64,000 bases of DNA from Chromohalobacter nigrandesensis (GCF_023061285.1 NZ_JAKGAM010000001.1:310001-374000); one strand, 5' to 3'; shown: positions 8,692 through 19,966, counted from the first letter of the stretch. A program made the numbers and translations. The notes: a model not told the origin generated them from the sequence alone.

Positions 8692-10506
8692 TCAGGCGAT
8701 CTCGATCAGCACCTCACCTGGCGTCACGCGGTCGCCTTTGGCAACGTGGACCGCCTCGACGGTGCCCGAGACCCGCGCCTGGACCTCGGTTTCCATTTTC
8801 ATCGCCTCGGTGATCAGCACCGCCTGGCCTTCCTCGACACGATCGCCCTTGGCAACCAGCACGTCGACGATGTTGCCGGGCATGGAAGTCGTGACGTGTC
8901 CAGGTTGCGAGGCACGTGCGCGCCCCGCAGTCTCACCACCGACGAAGGCGTCCTTGGCCTCGAAGACGACCTCTTCCGGCATGCCGTCAAGCGTCAGGTA
9001 GACTTGGCGCTTGCCGCCGCTGTTACCACCCACGCCGGTGATCTGCACTTCGTAGGACTCGCCGTGCACGTCAATGACGAACTCGGTGGGTACGCCTTCG
9101 GTCACCGGCCGGCTGGCGTCTCCGGCGTCGGGGACGGGAACCGGCTCCGGCACCAATGAGCCGTCGCGACGCCCCTGCAGGTAATCGCGCCCCAGCTCGG
9201 GGAACATGGCGTAGGTCAGCACGTCTTCCTCGCCCTCGGCCAGTTCACCGATATCTTTCTTCAGTCGTGCCATTTCAGGATTCAAACGGTCGGCGGGGCG
9301 CGCCTCTTCCACCGGCGAATTGCCGATGGCCTGGCGGCGCACATCTACGTCCACCGACGCCGGTGGATGGCCGTAACCGCCCTGGAGATAGCGCTTCACC
9401 TCGTTGGTGATGGTCTTGTAGCGCTCGCCGGTGAGCACGTTCATCACCGCCTGGGTGCCGACGATCTGCGAGGTCGGCGTCACCAGGGGCGGATAACCGA
9501 GATCGGCGCGCACGCGGGGAATCTCGTTGAACACATCGCGGATCTTGGACAGCGCGTTCTGTTCCTTGAGCTGATTGGCGAGGTTGGACATCATGCCGCC
9601 CGGCACCTGATTGATCTGTACCGAAACATCCTCGCGGGTGAACTCGCTCTCGAAGGCGGCATACTTCTGGCGCACGCCCCGAAAGTAGTCACCGATCTCC
9701 TTGAGGGCTTCGAGGTCCAAGCCACTGTCGTATTCAGTGCCCTGGAAGGCGGCGACCATGGCTTCCGTCGATGGGTGGCTGGTGCCCCCGGCGAATGCCG
9801 AGATACAGGTATCGATATGCCGGCACCCCGCTTCCACGGCCTTGAGGTGGCACATCGGCGCCAATCCCGAGGTGGCGTGGGCATGCAGATGAACCGGCAC
9901 GTCCACCGCCTCGACCAATGCCGCCACCAGCTCGCCCGTTGCATACGGCGTCAGCAGCCCCGCCATGTCCTTGATGGCGATCGAGTCGGCGCCCATGTCG
10001 ACCAGACGCTTGGCTTGGTCCACGTACATTGCCAGGGTGTGTACCGGGCTCACCGTGTAGCAGATCGTGCCTTGAGCATGCTTACCGCTAGCCTTGACCG
10101 CACGCATGGCGGTTTCCAGGTTACGTAGATCGTTGAGCGCATCGAAGACACGAAACACATCGACGCCGTTTTCCGCGGACTTGGCGACGAAGCGCTCGAC
10201 GACATCGTCGGCATAATGGCGATAGCCCAGCAGGTTCTGGCCACGCAGCAGCATCTGCAGCGGCGTGTTGGGCATCGCGTCCTTGAAGGCGCGCAGGCGC
10301 TCCCACGGATCTTCTTTCAGAAAGCGCACGCAGGCATCGAACGTCGCCCCGCCCCAGACTTCCAGGGAATGGTAGCCAATGGCATCCAGCTTGGCGCAGG
10401 CGGGCAGCATGTCTTCCGTGCGCAGACGCGTGGCGATCAATGATTGATGGCCGTCGCGTAACACGACGTCGGTGATATTGACCTGGGAAGATGATACGGC
10501 ATTCAT
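8692..10506 (-). CDS. pycB: Pyruvate carboxylase subunit B (carboxyltransferase and biotin carrier)
   Basis: The 604-residue product has an N-terminal HMGL-like carboxyltransferase barrel (VVLRDGHQSLIATRL, metal-site region further on with VHLHAHATSGLA) and a C-terminal biotinyl domain with the biotinylation motif EAMKMET. Together with PycA it would carboxylate pyruvate to oxaloacetate. The architecture is shared with oxaloacetate decarboxylase alpha, but there are no beta/gamma membrane subunits and pycA is immediately upstream, as in the Pseudomonas PA5435-PA5436 pair. I use the ATG at 10506 because AAGGAG lies just upstream and 13 bases separate it from pycA; a longer frame starts inside pycA. 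Confidence 0.9.
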   Translation of the reverse strand: MNAVSSSQVNITDVVLRDGHQSLIATRLRTEDMLPACAKLDAIGYHSLEVWGGATFDACVRFLKEDPWERLRAFKDAMPNTPLQMLLRGQNLLGYRHYADDVVERFVAKSAENGVDVFRVFDALNDLRNLETAMRAVKASGKHAQGTICYTVSPVHTLAMYVDQAKRLVDMGADSIAIKDMAGLLTPYATGELVAALVEAVDVPVHLHAHATSGLAPMCHLKAVEAGCRHIDTCISAFAGGTSHPSTEAMVAAFQGTEYDSGLDLEALKEIGDYFRGVRQKYAAFESEFTREDVSVQINQVPGGMMSNLANQLKEQNALSKIRDVFNEIPRVRADLGYPPLVTPTSQIVGTQAVMNVLTGERYKTITNEVKRYLQGGYGHPPASVDVDVRRQAIGNSPVEEARPADRLNPEMARLKKDIGELAEGEEDVLTYAMFPELGRDYLQGRRDGSLVPEPVPVPDAGDASRPVTEGVPTEFVIDVHGESYEVQITGVGGNSGGKRQVYLTLDGMPEEVVFEAKDAFVGGETAGRARASQPGHVTTSMPGNIVDVLVAKGDRVEEGQAVLITEAMKMETEVQARVSGTVEAVHVAKGDRVTPGEVLIEIA

Positions 10507-10519
10507 GATGGGTATCTCC

Positions 10520-11935
<1,416 letters not shown>

Positions 11936-12072
11936 TGTCTGCCCTCCGGTTGCGGACGTCGCGTCGACACAGCGTGTCAGCGTGGCGCCCTCTGGGTCGC
12001 TGAGTGCTTGTTATTACCGTGCTCCCACGCTACCCACCGAAGGACCAATAGAAAAATTGATATTTTTTTGCC

Positions 12073-12091
12073 AAGCTATAAGCAATAGCTT
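12073..12091. promoter_or_regulatory. Inverted repeat between pycA and the LysR gene, candidate operator
   Basis: A perfect 7-bp inverted repeat (12073-12079 and 12085-12091) with a 5-base spacer lies in the divergent gap, overlapping a TATAAG that could be the -10 of the regulator gene. LysR-type regulators commonly bind dyads in such gaps and repress themselves. The symmetry is not the canonical T-N11-A, so the assignment is tentative. Confidence 0.45.
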
Positions 12092-12112
12092 ATGACAACG
12101 CCGGGGGGCGTC

Positions 12113-13087
12113 ATGTCACGACCCAATCTGCTCAATCGCCTGACCTTTCGCCAATTGCAGGTTTTCCAGGCCGTGCACCGGCAGCAATCCTACTCGCGTG
12201 CGGCCGAACAACTCGGTCTCACGCAGCCTGCGGTCAGCGCTCAGATCCGCCAACTCGAGCAGGCGCTCGAGCAACCACTCTTCAAGTACGCGGGCAAGAC
12301 CCTGCACGTGCTGCCTGCTGCCGATGCGCTGGCTGCCTCGGTACAATCGATTTTCGGTCAGGTTTCCAGTCTGCAGATGGAACTCTCGGAGCTGGCGGGG
12401 ACCATTCGCGGCGAGCTCAACCTCGCCGCCGTCAGTACCGCGCAGTATGTCGTGCCGCACATCCTGGCGCGTTTTCGTGCTCGCTACCCGGAAGTCCAGG
12501 TGCGCCTGCGTGTCTGCAATCGCGGTCAGGCCCTGGAGCGTCTTGCCGAGCGACGCGACGATCTGGTGATCATGGGCATGGTCCCCGAGGACGCCAACCT
12601 CGCCTTCATGCCGATCCTCGACAACGAAATGATTCCCGTGGTGTGGCCCGGGCATCCGTTGCTGACGGCCGACTCGCCCACACTCGAGGATTTCACGCGC
12701 TATTACGTACTGATGCGCGAACCCGGCTCGGGGACACGCACCGCGTTCGAGGACTTCGTCGCCCGTGAACGTGTATCGCTACGTCATACCCTGGAGCTTG
12801 GCACCAACGAGGCGATCAAGCAGGGCGTCATGGCGCACCTCGGGGTCGCCGTGCTGCCGCGGCTGGCGGTCCAGCTCGAGCTCGCTTCGGGGCTTCTGGC
12901 GTCACCCACGCTGCCCGGCTTCCCGCTGCGCCGCTCCTGGTGCACCGTGCATCCCAAGGATCGCTATCCCACGCCGGTGACCGAGCTTTTCCTGCGCTTC
13001 GTGCGTGAACTGCTGCCCGAGCTGAACGCGCACTTCAAGGCGCCGCTGGTACCCGCACCCGGCCCCAGCTTCGCCTGTACGCCCTGA
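12113..13087 (+). CDS. LysR-family regulator next to pycAB (PycR-like)
   Basis: The 324-residue product has an N-terminal winged helix (LTFRQLQVFQAVHRQQSYSR with SRAAEQLGLTQPAVSAQIRQLE) and a C-terminal LysR substrate domain, and resembles CbbR/PycR-type regulators. It is transcribed divergently from pycA, the arrangement seen for pycR in Pseudomonas, so control of pyruvate carboxylase is the likely role. An upstream in-frame ATG at 12092 directly abuts the inverted repeat; I prefer the ATG at 12113, which sits behind a G-rich site and leaves the operator outside the coding region. The inducer is unknown. Confidence 0.85.
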   Translation: MSRPNLLNRLTFRQLQVFQAVHRQQSYSRAAEQLGLTQPAVSAQIRQLEQALEQPLFKYAGKTLHVLPAADALAASVQSIFGQVSSLQMELSELAGTIRGELNLAAVSTAQYVVPHILARFRARYPEVQVRLRVCNRGQALERLAERRDDLVIMGMVPEDANLAFMPILDNEMIPVVWPGHPLLTADSPTLEDFTRYYVLMREPGSGTRTAFEDFVARERVSLRHTLELGTNEAIKQGVMAHLGVAVLPRLAVQLELASGLLASPTLPGFPLRRSWCTVHPKDRYPTPVTELFLRFVRELLPELNAHFKAPLVPAPGPSFACTP

Positions 13088-13175
13088 ATCGGCCACGCTT
13101 GACTTGACTCCCACCTTGACGGCCCTCATCTAGGGGGCAGTGTCATTACGTTTCGCTTTTTATAGGGAGTCAGTC

Positions 13176-14198
13176 ATGCAAGTAGTCGCTACCACCGGCC
13201 AGCCTCAGGCAGCGCCCCTAGACGCTTTCGAGCTCCACGAACGCGAGATGCCCACTCCCGGCGAATGGGACCTCCTCGTGCGCGTCGACGCGGTATCGGT
13301 CAATCCGGTGGACACCAAGATTCGCCAGGGCGCCTTCCTGCCTAGCGACCAGCACAACGTCCTCGGCTGGGATGCCGTGGGCCGGGTGGAGCGCGTCGGC
13401 GCCAATGTCGAGCATTTCGCCCCGGGAGATCGCGTGTACTACGCCGGCGAGGTCGAGCGCCCTGGCTGCAACGCCGAGTATCAACTCGTCGATGCACGTC
13501 TTACCGCCAAGGCACCGAGCAAATTAAGCGCCGAAGAAGCGGCCGCCATGCCGTTGACGGCACTCACCGCCTGGGAAGCGCTGTTCGATAAGCTCAAGCT
13601 CGCGCAGGGCGACGATACCCACCAAGACCAGACCCTGCTGATCATCAACGGTGCCGGCGGCGTCGGCTCGATCGCGACACAAATGGCCCGTCAGTTGACT
13701 GGGATCAAGGTCATCGCCACGGCATCGCGCGATATCTCCATCGAATGGTGCCGGCGCATGGGCGCGCATGAGGTCGTCGATCACCACGATCTCGTGGCGA
13801 ACATGCAAAAGGCCGGTCACGAGCAGGTCGATTATATCTTCAATTGCCACGATATCGGCGACCACTGGGAGAACATGACCACGCTCATTCGTCCCCTGGG
13901 CCACATCGTGGCCATCGCCGAAACCCAGAAGAGCGTCGACCTCAACGCCCTGCAAGGCAAAGCAGTGACCTTTAGTTGGGAATTCATGTTCGCACGGCCG
14001 TTGCACGGCGCCGACATCGCCCACCAGGGCCGCATCTTGGCCACCTTGGCCGAGCACTTCGATAGCGGTCACCTGCGCAGCACGCTCAGCGACATCGTCG
14101 GCCCATTGACGCCGACCAATCTCGGGGAAGCCCATCGCCGCCTCGAGACCGGTCATACCACAGGCAAGCTGGTGTTGAGTGCCATGCCCGAGGCGTGA
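13176..14198 (+). CDS. Zinc-type alcohol dehydrogenase-like / quinone oxidoreductase family protein
   Basis: This 340-residue medium-chain reductase shows the GroES-like N-terminal fold (VDAVSVNPVDTKIRQGAF, LGWDAVGRVERVG) and a nucleotide-binding Rossmann motif in IINGAGGVGSIATQMAR. The catalytic zinc ligands of classical alcohol dehydrogenases are not evident, so it most likely belongs to the zinc-free NADPH-dependent quinone/enone reductase group. I start at the ATG at 13176 with GGGAG eight bases upstream; an upstream ATG at 13140 has no ribosome site. It follows the LysR gene by 88 bases in the same direction, but a functional link is not established. The substrate is unknown. Confidence 0.85.
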   Translation: MQVVATTGQPQAAPLDAFELHEREMPTPGEWDLLVRVDAVSVNPVDTKIRQGAFLPSDQHNVLGWDAVGRVERVGANVEHFAPGDRVYYAGEVERPGCNAEYQLVDARLTAKAPSKLSAEEAAAMPLTALTAWEALFDKLKLAQGDDTHQDQTLLIINGAGGVGSIATQMARQLTGIKVIATASRDISIEWCRRMGAHEVVDHHDLVANMQKAGHEQVDYIFNCHDIGDHWENMTTLIRPLGHIVAIAETQKSVDLNALQGKAVTFSWEFMFARPLHGADIAHQGRILATLAEHFDSGHLRSTLSDIVGPLTPTNLGEAHRRLETGHTTGKLVLSAMPEA

Positions 14199-14231
14199 CA
14201 TTCATCACTGACACGCCCCTGCACAATGCGA

Positions 14232-14255
14232 CACGCCCGGCATCGGCCGGGCGTG
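14232..14255 (+). terminator. GC hairpin after the oxidoreductase gene
   Basis: A perfect 10-bp stem with a 4-base loop (14232-14241 with 14246-14255) lies 33 bases after the stop. No clear U tract follows, so it is a possible rather than certain terminator. Confidence 0.5.
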
Positions 14256-14472
14256 ATATCGCATCGCCTGCGGCCAGGCGCCGTCCTAGACACTGACGAC
14301 GCGCCCTCGCCAGCCTGTCCAGCACTACGCCTTTTGTGGTATATTGGGCGCATCAATTCACGCATCATCAGACGTGCCAGGCCCCCCGGAAACGTCGACC
14401 GACGCCCTTCCCCTTCTTTTGTGGTAGCGTCGCCTCGGCGCCGTCGGCCGGACTTGCAGAGAGGCTCACGCT

Positions 14473-15525
14473 ATGAGCGACACTCCTACCCAACGCGTCA
14501 TCAGCGGCAAGAAATACCGCAACGACCAGGGCATCGCCGCCATCAAGGATGGCATGAAGTCACGCGAGCAATCCGCAGGCGATGGCGTCGGCGGCCGCAA
14601 GCCTTCGTGGTTACGCGTCCAGATGCCCGGCGGCGAACGCTTCGAGGCGGTCAAACGCAATGTGAAGGAGCACCGACTCAGCACCGTCTGCGCCGAATCC
14701 CACTGCCCGAACATGGGTGAATGCTGGAGCAACGGTACCGCCACCATCATGCTGATGGGCTCGGTATGTACCCGAGCCTGCCGCTTCTGCGCCGTCGACA
14801 CCGGCAATCCGCGCGGCTGGCTGGACCCCGAGGAACCGGCGAACACCGCCGAGTCGGTGGAGCTGATGGGACTGCGTTACGTGGTACTCACCTCGGTGGA
14901 CCGCGACGATCTACCCGACGCGGGTGCCAGCCACTACGCCGACTGCATTCGCGCGATCAAGGCGCGTACGCCCCAGGTGGCGGTGGAAGCGCTGACGCCG
15001 GACTTCGATGGCATCCAAAGCGCCGTCGAACGGGTCGTCGATTCCGGCCTGGAAGTGTTCGCCCAGAACGTCGAGACCGTGGAGCGCTTGACCGAGCGCG
15101 TGCGCGACCCGCGTGCCGGTTATCGCAAGACCCTCGACGTACTCGCACATGCCAAGCGCCATCGTCCCGAGATCATCACCAAGACCAGTATCATGCTAGG
15201 GCTTGGCGAAACCGAAGAAGAGATCCTCGAGACCTTCGATGACCTGCGCGCCATCGGCGTCGACATCGTGACGCTGGGCCAATACCTGCAACCGACCCGC
15301 AACCACCTGCCGGTGGAACGCTGGGTAACGCCCGACGAATTCGAGCACTACCGCCAGCAGGGCCTGGCGAAAGGCTTCATGGAAGTGCCGTCAGGACCGC
15401 TGGTGCGCTCCAGCTATCGCGCCGACCGAGTGTTCGAGAAGAACAACCTGGGGCTAGCCGCTCCTGCTGAGGTGCCCGGTCAATCGCCCGATCCCGACCG
15501 CATCGCGGCCGTCAACGTCGGCTAG
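14473..15525 (+). CDS. lipA: Lipoyl synthase
   Basis: This 350-residue radical-SAM enzyme inserts two sulfur atoms into protein-bound octanoate to make lipoate. The auxiliary cluster cysteines are Cys73, Cys78 and Cys84 ([12 protein letters not shown]), and the radical-SAM cluster cysteines are Cys99, Cys103 and Cys106 (CTRACRFC). The C-terminal SSYRAD motif with its RSSYR serine is also present. The N-terminal extension before KPSWLRV resembles that of Pseudomonas LipA. It faces lipB, which supplies the octanoylated substrate, with a strong shared terminator between them. Confidence 0.97.
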   Translation: MSDTPTQRVISGKKYRNDQGIAAIKDGMKSREQSAGDGVGGRKPSWLRVQMPGGERFEAVKRNVKEHRLSTVCAESHCPNMGECWSNGTATIMLMGSVCTRACRFCAVDTGNPRGWLDPEEPANTAESVELMGLRYVVLTSVDRDDLPDAGASHYADCIRAIKARTPQVAVEALTPDFDGIQSAVERVVDSGLEVFAQNVETVERLTERVRDPRAGYRKTLDVLAHAKRHRPEIITKTSIMLGLGETEEEILETFDDLRAIGVDIVTLGQYLQPTRNHLPVERWVTPDEFEHYRQQGLAKGFMEVPSGPLVRSSYRADRVFEKNNLGLAAPAEVPGQSPDPDRIAAVNVG

Positions 15526-15553
15526 TCGCGACACTTTCCAAGACCCGGTGTCC

Positions 15554-15604
15554 CAAGACAAACGGCCCGCCGTGGACTCAGTCCACGGCGGGCCGTTTGT
15601 CTTG
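15554..15604. terminator. Bidirectional terminator between lipA and lipB
   Basis: A perfect 24-bp inverted repeat (15554-15577 with 15581-15604) with a 3-base loop ends in a T-rich arm on the right and an A-rich arm on the left. It can terminate both the rightward lipA and the leftward lipB transcripts. Confidence 0.9.
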
Positions 15605-15656
15605 AAATCCACCGACCGATCTAACGCTGAACCAGCGCACACAGGCTCTGTGGCCG

Positions 15657-16319
15657 TCAGGCGTTATCGGTGGCAGCCGGTACGAGCCTTCGTCCCAGCG
15701 TTCGCGCCAGACGCTCTGCCAGCTCGACGGCGAGCGTTTCGCTATCCGGACAGGCGTCGATCAGATCGGCAAGCCGCGTCATGCTCATGCCGGCATAGCC
15801 ACAGGGATTGATGCGCTGGAAGGGGGATAAGTCGCCATCGACGTTGAGCGCGACGCCGTGAAAGCTGGCACCGCGCCGAATACGCAAGCCGAGCGAGGCG
15901 ATCTTGGCCTCGCCGACATAGACACCCGGCGCATCCGGGCGGGCATGCGCCTCCACGCCATAGTCGCCCAGCAATGCGATCACCGTGTTCTCGAGCGCAG
16001 ACACCAGCTCCCGCACGCCGAGCTTGGCACGGCGTACGTCGATCAGCGGATAAAGCACGATCTGGCCCGGCCCATGATACGTCACCTGCCCACCACGGTC
16101 GGTGGCAACCACCGGAATATCACCGGGCATGAGCAGATGCTCGGGCTTGCCGGCCTGCCCCTGCGTGAACACCGGTTCGTGCTCCACCAGCCAGAATTGA
16201 TCGGGCGTAGCGGCATCGCGTTCGTCGGTAAGCTTGCGCATGGCCTGCCAAACCGGCTCATAGGCGCGACGTCCGAAGCGATGCAACTGCACCGGCGAGC
16301 TTTCCTCGCGCACCCCCAC
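15657..16319 (-). CDS. lipB: Octanoyltransferase LipB
   Basis: The 220-residue enzyme transfers octanoyl from acyl carrier protein to the lipoyl domains of dehydrogenase complexes. The motif [12 protein letters not shown], the catalytic Lys139 in [11 protein letters not shown] and Cys173 in NPCGYAGM are present. It starts with a GTG directly after the ybeD stop (16320-16322), with a second GTG two codons in; the exact start is uncertain by these two residues. It is the last gene of the leftward cluster. Confidence 0.95.
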   Translation of the reverse strand: MGVREESSPVQLHRFGRRAYEPVWQAMRKLTDERDAATPDQFWLVEHEPVFTQGQAGKPEHLLMPGDIPVVATDRGGQVTYHGPGQIVLYPLIDVRRAKLGVRELVSALENTVIALLGDYGVEAHARPDAPGVYVGEAKIASLGLRIRRGASFHGVALNVDGDLSPFQRINPCGYAGMSMTRLADLIDACPDSETLAVELAERLARTLGRRLVPAATDNA

Positions 16320-16616
16320 CTACAGCACCATATGCACACGCCCCGTCGACTTCAGCGAGCGGAACAGTGCATCGAGCTGGTCTTGTCCGGTGGCGTGAAT
16401 GACGACACGCACGGATTGGAAGCGGCCATTGCGACTATCGACCATGCGCACGCTGCGACGGTCGAAGCCAGGCGAGTGTTGCTCGACGATGTCGACCACC
16501 GTGACCTTGAAGTCCGGGGCCGCGTCACCGACGATCTTGATGGGATACTGGCAGGGAAACTCGATCTTGGGTGCATCTTGCGATGCACCCTGCTCGGTTG
16601 GTGAATTCTGTTGCAT
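16320..16616 (-). CDS. ybeD: YbeD/DUF493 family protein
   Basis: This 98-residue protein has the DUF493 pattern (IEFPCQYPIKIVGDAA, then SVRVVIHATGQDQLDALFRSL), with a ferredoxin-like ACT-type fold expected from the family. It sits between the D,D-carboxypeptidase and lipB genes, the conserved position in E. coli and Pseudomonas; the molecular role is unknown. I use the ATG at 16616 with a GTGAGG site upstream; an in-frame GTG at 16631 is possible. The stop is contiguous with the lipB start, so the two are co-translated. Confidence 0.9.
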   Translation of the reverse strand: MQQNSPTEQGASQDAPKIEFPCQYPIKIVGDAAPDFKVTVVDIVEQHSPGFDRRSVRMVDSRNGRFQSVRVVIHATGQDQLDALFRSLKSTGRVHMVL

Positions 16617-16732
16617 GGAGAACGGCCTCACATGGGCTCGGCATGATATTTCCGAGTATTCTACTCAACCTTAGCGTATCGACCAAGGGCGAAACTTTCG
16701 CAACGCTTGGCCCTCAAGCCAACCCAACGCGA

Positions 16733-17935
16733 TCAGTCGAAAAATCCATTCACGAATTGCAATACGCTATCCCAGAGACGCTTGAAGAAACCACCCTCGG
16801 AGACTGATTCCAGCGCCACCAGGGGACGCTCGTCGAGCACTTCACCATCCAGCTTGATCTTCAGCGTGCCGAGTTGCTCCCCTTGCTCGACCGGCGCGTC
16901 GATGGTTTTCTGGATATCGAGCTGGGCGTTCAATTCGTCGCTGCGTCCACGCGGCACGGTCAGATAAACGTCGTTGGCCACACCCAGGCGCAACGCGTCT
17001 TTATCACCGCCCCAGACACGCGGCTTGTTGAGCACGGCACCGCTTTCGTAAAGCCGCTTGGTCTCGAAGAAACGGAACCCGTAGCTCAACAGCTTCTGAG
17101 TCTCTTGAGCCCGTGCCTCGTCGGAATCGGTACCCATCACCACAGCCACCAGGCGTGTGTCGTCCTTCTTGGCGGACGCCACCATGCAATAGCCGGCTGC
17201 TTCGGTATGCCCCGTCTTCAACCCATCGACATTGGGATCACGCCACAACAGGCGGTTGCGGTTAGGCTGACGGATATCGTTCCAGGTGAAATACTTCTCC
17301 GAATACACCTCGTAGTGATCGGGATAGTCCTCGATGATGTGCTGCGCGATGACCGCCAGGTCGTGTGCCGACGCGTAATGATCGTCGTGCGGCAGGCCGG
17401 TGGGGTTCATGAAATGCGTATGCTTGAGATTCATACGCGAGGCCTGCTGATTCATGAGATCGGCAAAGGCATCCTCACTCCCCGCAATATGCTCCGCCAG
17501 CGCAACGCTGGCGTCATTGCCCGACTGAATCACGACGCCCCTGAGCAAGTCATCGACGCTTACCTTGGTACCCGGATTGAGAAACATACGCGAACCGCCA
17601 GTGCGCCAGGCATTCTCGCTAATCGTCACCTCATCGTTGGCATCGATGTTCTCGGAGTCGATTTCGCGCTCGACGATATAGGCGGTCATCATCTTGGTCA
17701 GGCTCGCCGGCGGCAGTTCCTTTTCAGCATTGTGCTCGACCAGGATCTTGCCGCTATCGGCATCCATCAGCACCCAAGCGGTTGCCGACAATTGAGGCGG
17801 CGAAGGCACCATCGAAGACGGGACCGGCGAGGGCTTGGGGGGATCCTCGGCTTGCGCCACAGGGGTGAGACCACCGACACCTAGCGTGACCAATAAAACA
17901 ATACGTAACAATGACGATCGGGCGAACACTTTCAT
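16733..17935 (-). CDS. dacA: D-alanyl-D-alanine carboxypeptidase (PBP5/6 type)
   Basis: This 400-residue penicillin-binding protein trims the terminal D-Ala from peptidoglycan pentapeptides. It has a Sec signal (cleavage near VAQAE, residue 29-30) and the three active-site motifs Ser78-Leu-Thr-Lys81, Ser138-Gly-Asn140 and Lys240-Thr-Gly. The C-terminal domain ends in an amphipathic helix (FFKRLWDSVLQFVNGFFD) that anchors such enzymes to the outer face of the inner membrane. Pseudomonas names the gene in this position dacC. It lies 24 bases after rlpA in the leftward cell-wall cluster. Confidence 0.95.
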   Translation of the reverse strand: MKVFARSSLLRIVLLVTLGVGGLTPVAQAEDPPKPSPVPSSMVPSPPQLSATAWVLMDADSGKILVEHNAEKELPPASLTKMMTAYIVEREIDSENIDANDEVTISENAWRTGGSRMFLNPGTKVSVDDLLRGVVIQSGNDASVALAEHIAGSEDAFADLMNQQASRMNLKHTHFMNPTGLPHDDHYASAHDLAVIAQHIIEDYPDHYEVYSEKYFTWNDIRQPNRNRLLWRDPNVDGLKTGHTEAAGYCMVASAKKDDTRLVAVVMGTDSDEARAQETQKLLSYGFRFFETKRLYESGAVLNKPRVWGGDKDALRLGVANDVYLTVPRGRSDELNAQLDIQKTIDAPVEQGEQLGTLKIKLDGEVLDERPLVALESVSEGGFFKRLWDSVLQFVNGFFD

Positions 17936-17959
17936 GACAACTTTTCTCGCTAAGCGGGG

Positions 17960-18880
17960 TTACTCGGTAGCGGAAACGACAAACGACTGATCAAAACCCG
18001 CCGCTTGCAGTTCCGCTTTGATGGACTCAAGATGCGACGCATCACGCACAGGCCCTACCTGAACGCGATACACGGACGCCTCTTCCCTTACGCGTACCGG
18101 ACGCGATACTTGTTCTTGCAAGCGCTTTTCCAACGCCTTGGCCCTTGCCGCGGAACTCAGAGCCGCGACCTGAACATATTGTGCCGCATCGCCCTCTCGC
18201 TCGGTGACACGATCTCGCTGGGGCGCCTCGGCGGTCGGTGCTTCATCCACTGTCTTCTCACCCGGTTCTTGAACCGGTGCGCCCGAAGACGCCTTGGCCA
18301 CCTCACCTTGGGATGCCGACGCGTTGGAACGCTTATGCTGCTCGGCCCATTGCTCGGGGTCAATGGCTTCCACCCGCACATGTCCCGTTCCGTGTCCCAA
18401 GATGTCCAAGCGTGCCGCAGCAGCATAAGACAGATCGATCAGCCGATCACCATGAAACGGGCCACGATCGTTGACACGCACGATGACACTGCGCCGATTG
18501 TCGAGGTTGGTCACGCGGACATAGGTCGGCAGCGGTAGCGTGCGATGCGCCGCCGACATCTTGTACATGTCGTAAGGTTCGCCGCTGGCGGTATCGTAGC
18601 CTTGGAACTTGGTGCCATACCAGGACGCATCGCCTTCTGCCACATAGCCGCTGGGATCGGACAGCACATGATAGGTTTCGCCCCACACCTCATACGTGGA
18701 GCGATTGCCGCTCTTGGCAAGCGGCTCATCCTTGGGTACCGCATCGGGAACATCCGACACATCGGGCGGCGCGTCCGGATAAGCATCGTTTTGCTGCGCA
18801 TAACGACCACCGCCGCCGTCACTGGCGCACCCTGCCACCAACAGCATCAACAGACACACAAGCGCACCACCGATTTTCAT
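17960..18880 (-). CDS. rlpA: RlpA, septal lytic transglycosylase-like lipoprotein
   Basis: The 306-residue product has a lipoprotein signal ending LLVAGC (Cys18), a double-psi beta-barrel domain (about residues 80-165, with ASWYGTKFQGYDTASGEPYD and VNDRGPFHGDRLIDLS) and a C-terminal SPOR domain (about 233-306) that would bind denuded septal glycans. In Pseudomonas RlpA cleaves glycan strands lacking stem peptides and helps daughter-cell separation. The acidic, low-complexity linker between the domains is typical. Its ATG overlaps the mltB stop as ATGA. Confidence 0.95.
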   Translation of the reverse strand: MKIGGALVCLLMLLVAGCASDGGGGRYAQQNDAYPDAPPDVSDVPDAVPKDEPLAKSGNRSTYEVWGETYHVLSDPSGYVAEGDASWYGTKFQGYDTASGEPYDMYKMSAAHRTLPLPTYVRVTNLDNRRSVIVRVNDRGPFHGDRLIDLSYAAAARLDILGHGTGHVRVEAIDPEQWAEQHKRSNASASQGEVAKASSGAPVQEPGEKTVDEAPTAEAPQRDRVTEREGDAAQYVQVAALSSAARAKALEKRLQEQVSRPVRVREEASVYRVQVGPVRDASHLESIKAELQAAGFDQSFVVSATE

Positions 18881-19908
18881 GCATCATCCTTGTCGAGCAA
18901 TGCCTGGATATCTGCCGCGAGTTCGGTGACGGCCATCGCATATAGGTAACTGTGGTTATAACGCGTGATCACATAAAAATTTTCATGCCCCAGCGCATAG
19001 CGGTAATCACCCGACTCGAGTGCCAGAGACAGTGGAATGACATGCGACGCGTCGAGCTCACCGCGCGGCTGGATACCGGCATCGGCAAGAGCCGCCAATG
19101 TCATGTAAGGCGCACGCGTGCGATTGAAGTCGATCGTCTGCGGAGGTGTCTCGGGGCCATCGGCGGGCGTCACCACCGGCGCTCCCCGACGCCACCCATG
19201 CTCGGCAAAGTAATTGCCCACGCTGCCGATCGCATCCACAGGATCGTCCCACAGATCGCGCCGACCATCGTCATCGAAATCGACGGCATACGCGCGGTAA
19301 CTGGTCGGAATGAATTGCGGGTAGCCCATGGCACCGGCATAGGAGCCTTTGGGGGCTTCCGGCGAAATCCCCTGATCCAGGGTAATTTCGAGAAACGCCG
19401 CCAGTTCACCACGAAAGAACTCGCCACGTGAAGGGTGATGAAACGCCAGCGTCGCGAGCGAATCGAGCACACGATGACGCCCCTTGTGCTGACCATAGCG
19501 CGTCTCGACACCGATGATCGCGGCAATGTAGGCAGGCGGCACACCGTATTCGCGTTCGGCACGCGCGAAAGCGTCACGGTGCTCACGAATGAACGCCACG
19601 CCTTCTTGAATACGCTTGGGCTGCACGAAGATGTCGCGATATTCATGCCAACTCAAGCGACGCTCCGCCGCCCCCTGCATGGCGTCCAGCACTTCCTGGC
19701 GAAACTGGGCGTGGCGCAAGGCTTGGGTGACGTCATCACGAGAAATACCGTCTCCCGATACGCCATCGACCCACTTGCGGATGTCAGCGTGCGAAGCAGG
19801 ATCGAACTCTTCGGCCGCATGCGCCGACGGAAAAAGACCTACCCCGCACAGTAACAAAGCTGCCGGGACAAACCCTCGCCAATGGGACCGCGCACTCTTC
19901 CACTTCAT
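18877..19908 (-). CDS. mltB: Lytic murein transglycosylase B
   Basis: This 343-residue enzyme cleaves glycan strands to 1,6-anhydromuropeptides. The catalytic Glu135 lies in AAIIGVETRYGQ, and the family pattern GAMGYPQFIPTSYRAYAVDFD follows. The N-terminus has a basic segment and a hydrophobic stretch ending HAAEE; no lipobox is visible, so it resembles the soluble SltB1 form of Pseudomonas rather than lipidated E. coli MltB. It is coupled to rlpA and lies 58 bases after rodA. Confidence 0.93.
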   Translation of the reverse strand: MKWKSARSHWRGFVPAALLLCGVGLFPSAHAAEEFDPASHADIRKWVDGVSGDGISRDDVTQALRHAQFRQEVLDAMQGAAERRLSWHEYRDIFVQPKRIQEGVAFIREHRDAFARAEREYGVPPAYIAAIIGVETRYGQHKGRHRVLDSLATLAFHHPSRGEFFRGELAAFLEITLDQGISPEAPKGSYAGAMGYPQFIPTSYRAYAVDFDDDGRRDLWDDPVDAIGSVGNYFAEHGWRRGAPVVTPADGPETPPQTIDFNRTRAPYMTLAALADAGIQPRGELDASHVIPLSLALESGDYRYALGHENFYVITRYNHSYLYAMAVTELAADIQALLDKDDA

Positions 19909-19966
19909 CAGGCTCTTACTCCTTGACCCTGGGCTGTCGTCGCTTCCTCTCTGCGTCGCGCTCTGC

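Noticed and set aside
8692..10506. Oxaloacetate decarboxylase alpha subunit (sodium pump)
   Set aside because: No beta or gamma membrane subunit genes are present and a biotin carboxylase subunit lies directly upstream, which indicates pyruvate carboxylase.
14331..14426. An 11-base direct repeat (14331-14341 and 14416-14426) upstream of lipA
   Set aside because: It is short, without symmetry or a promoter context that would make it more than chance.
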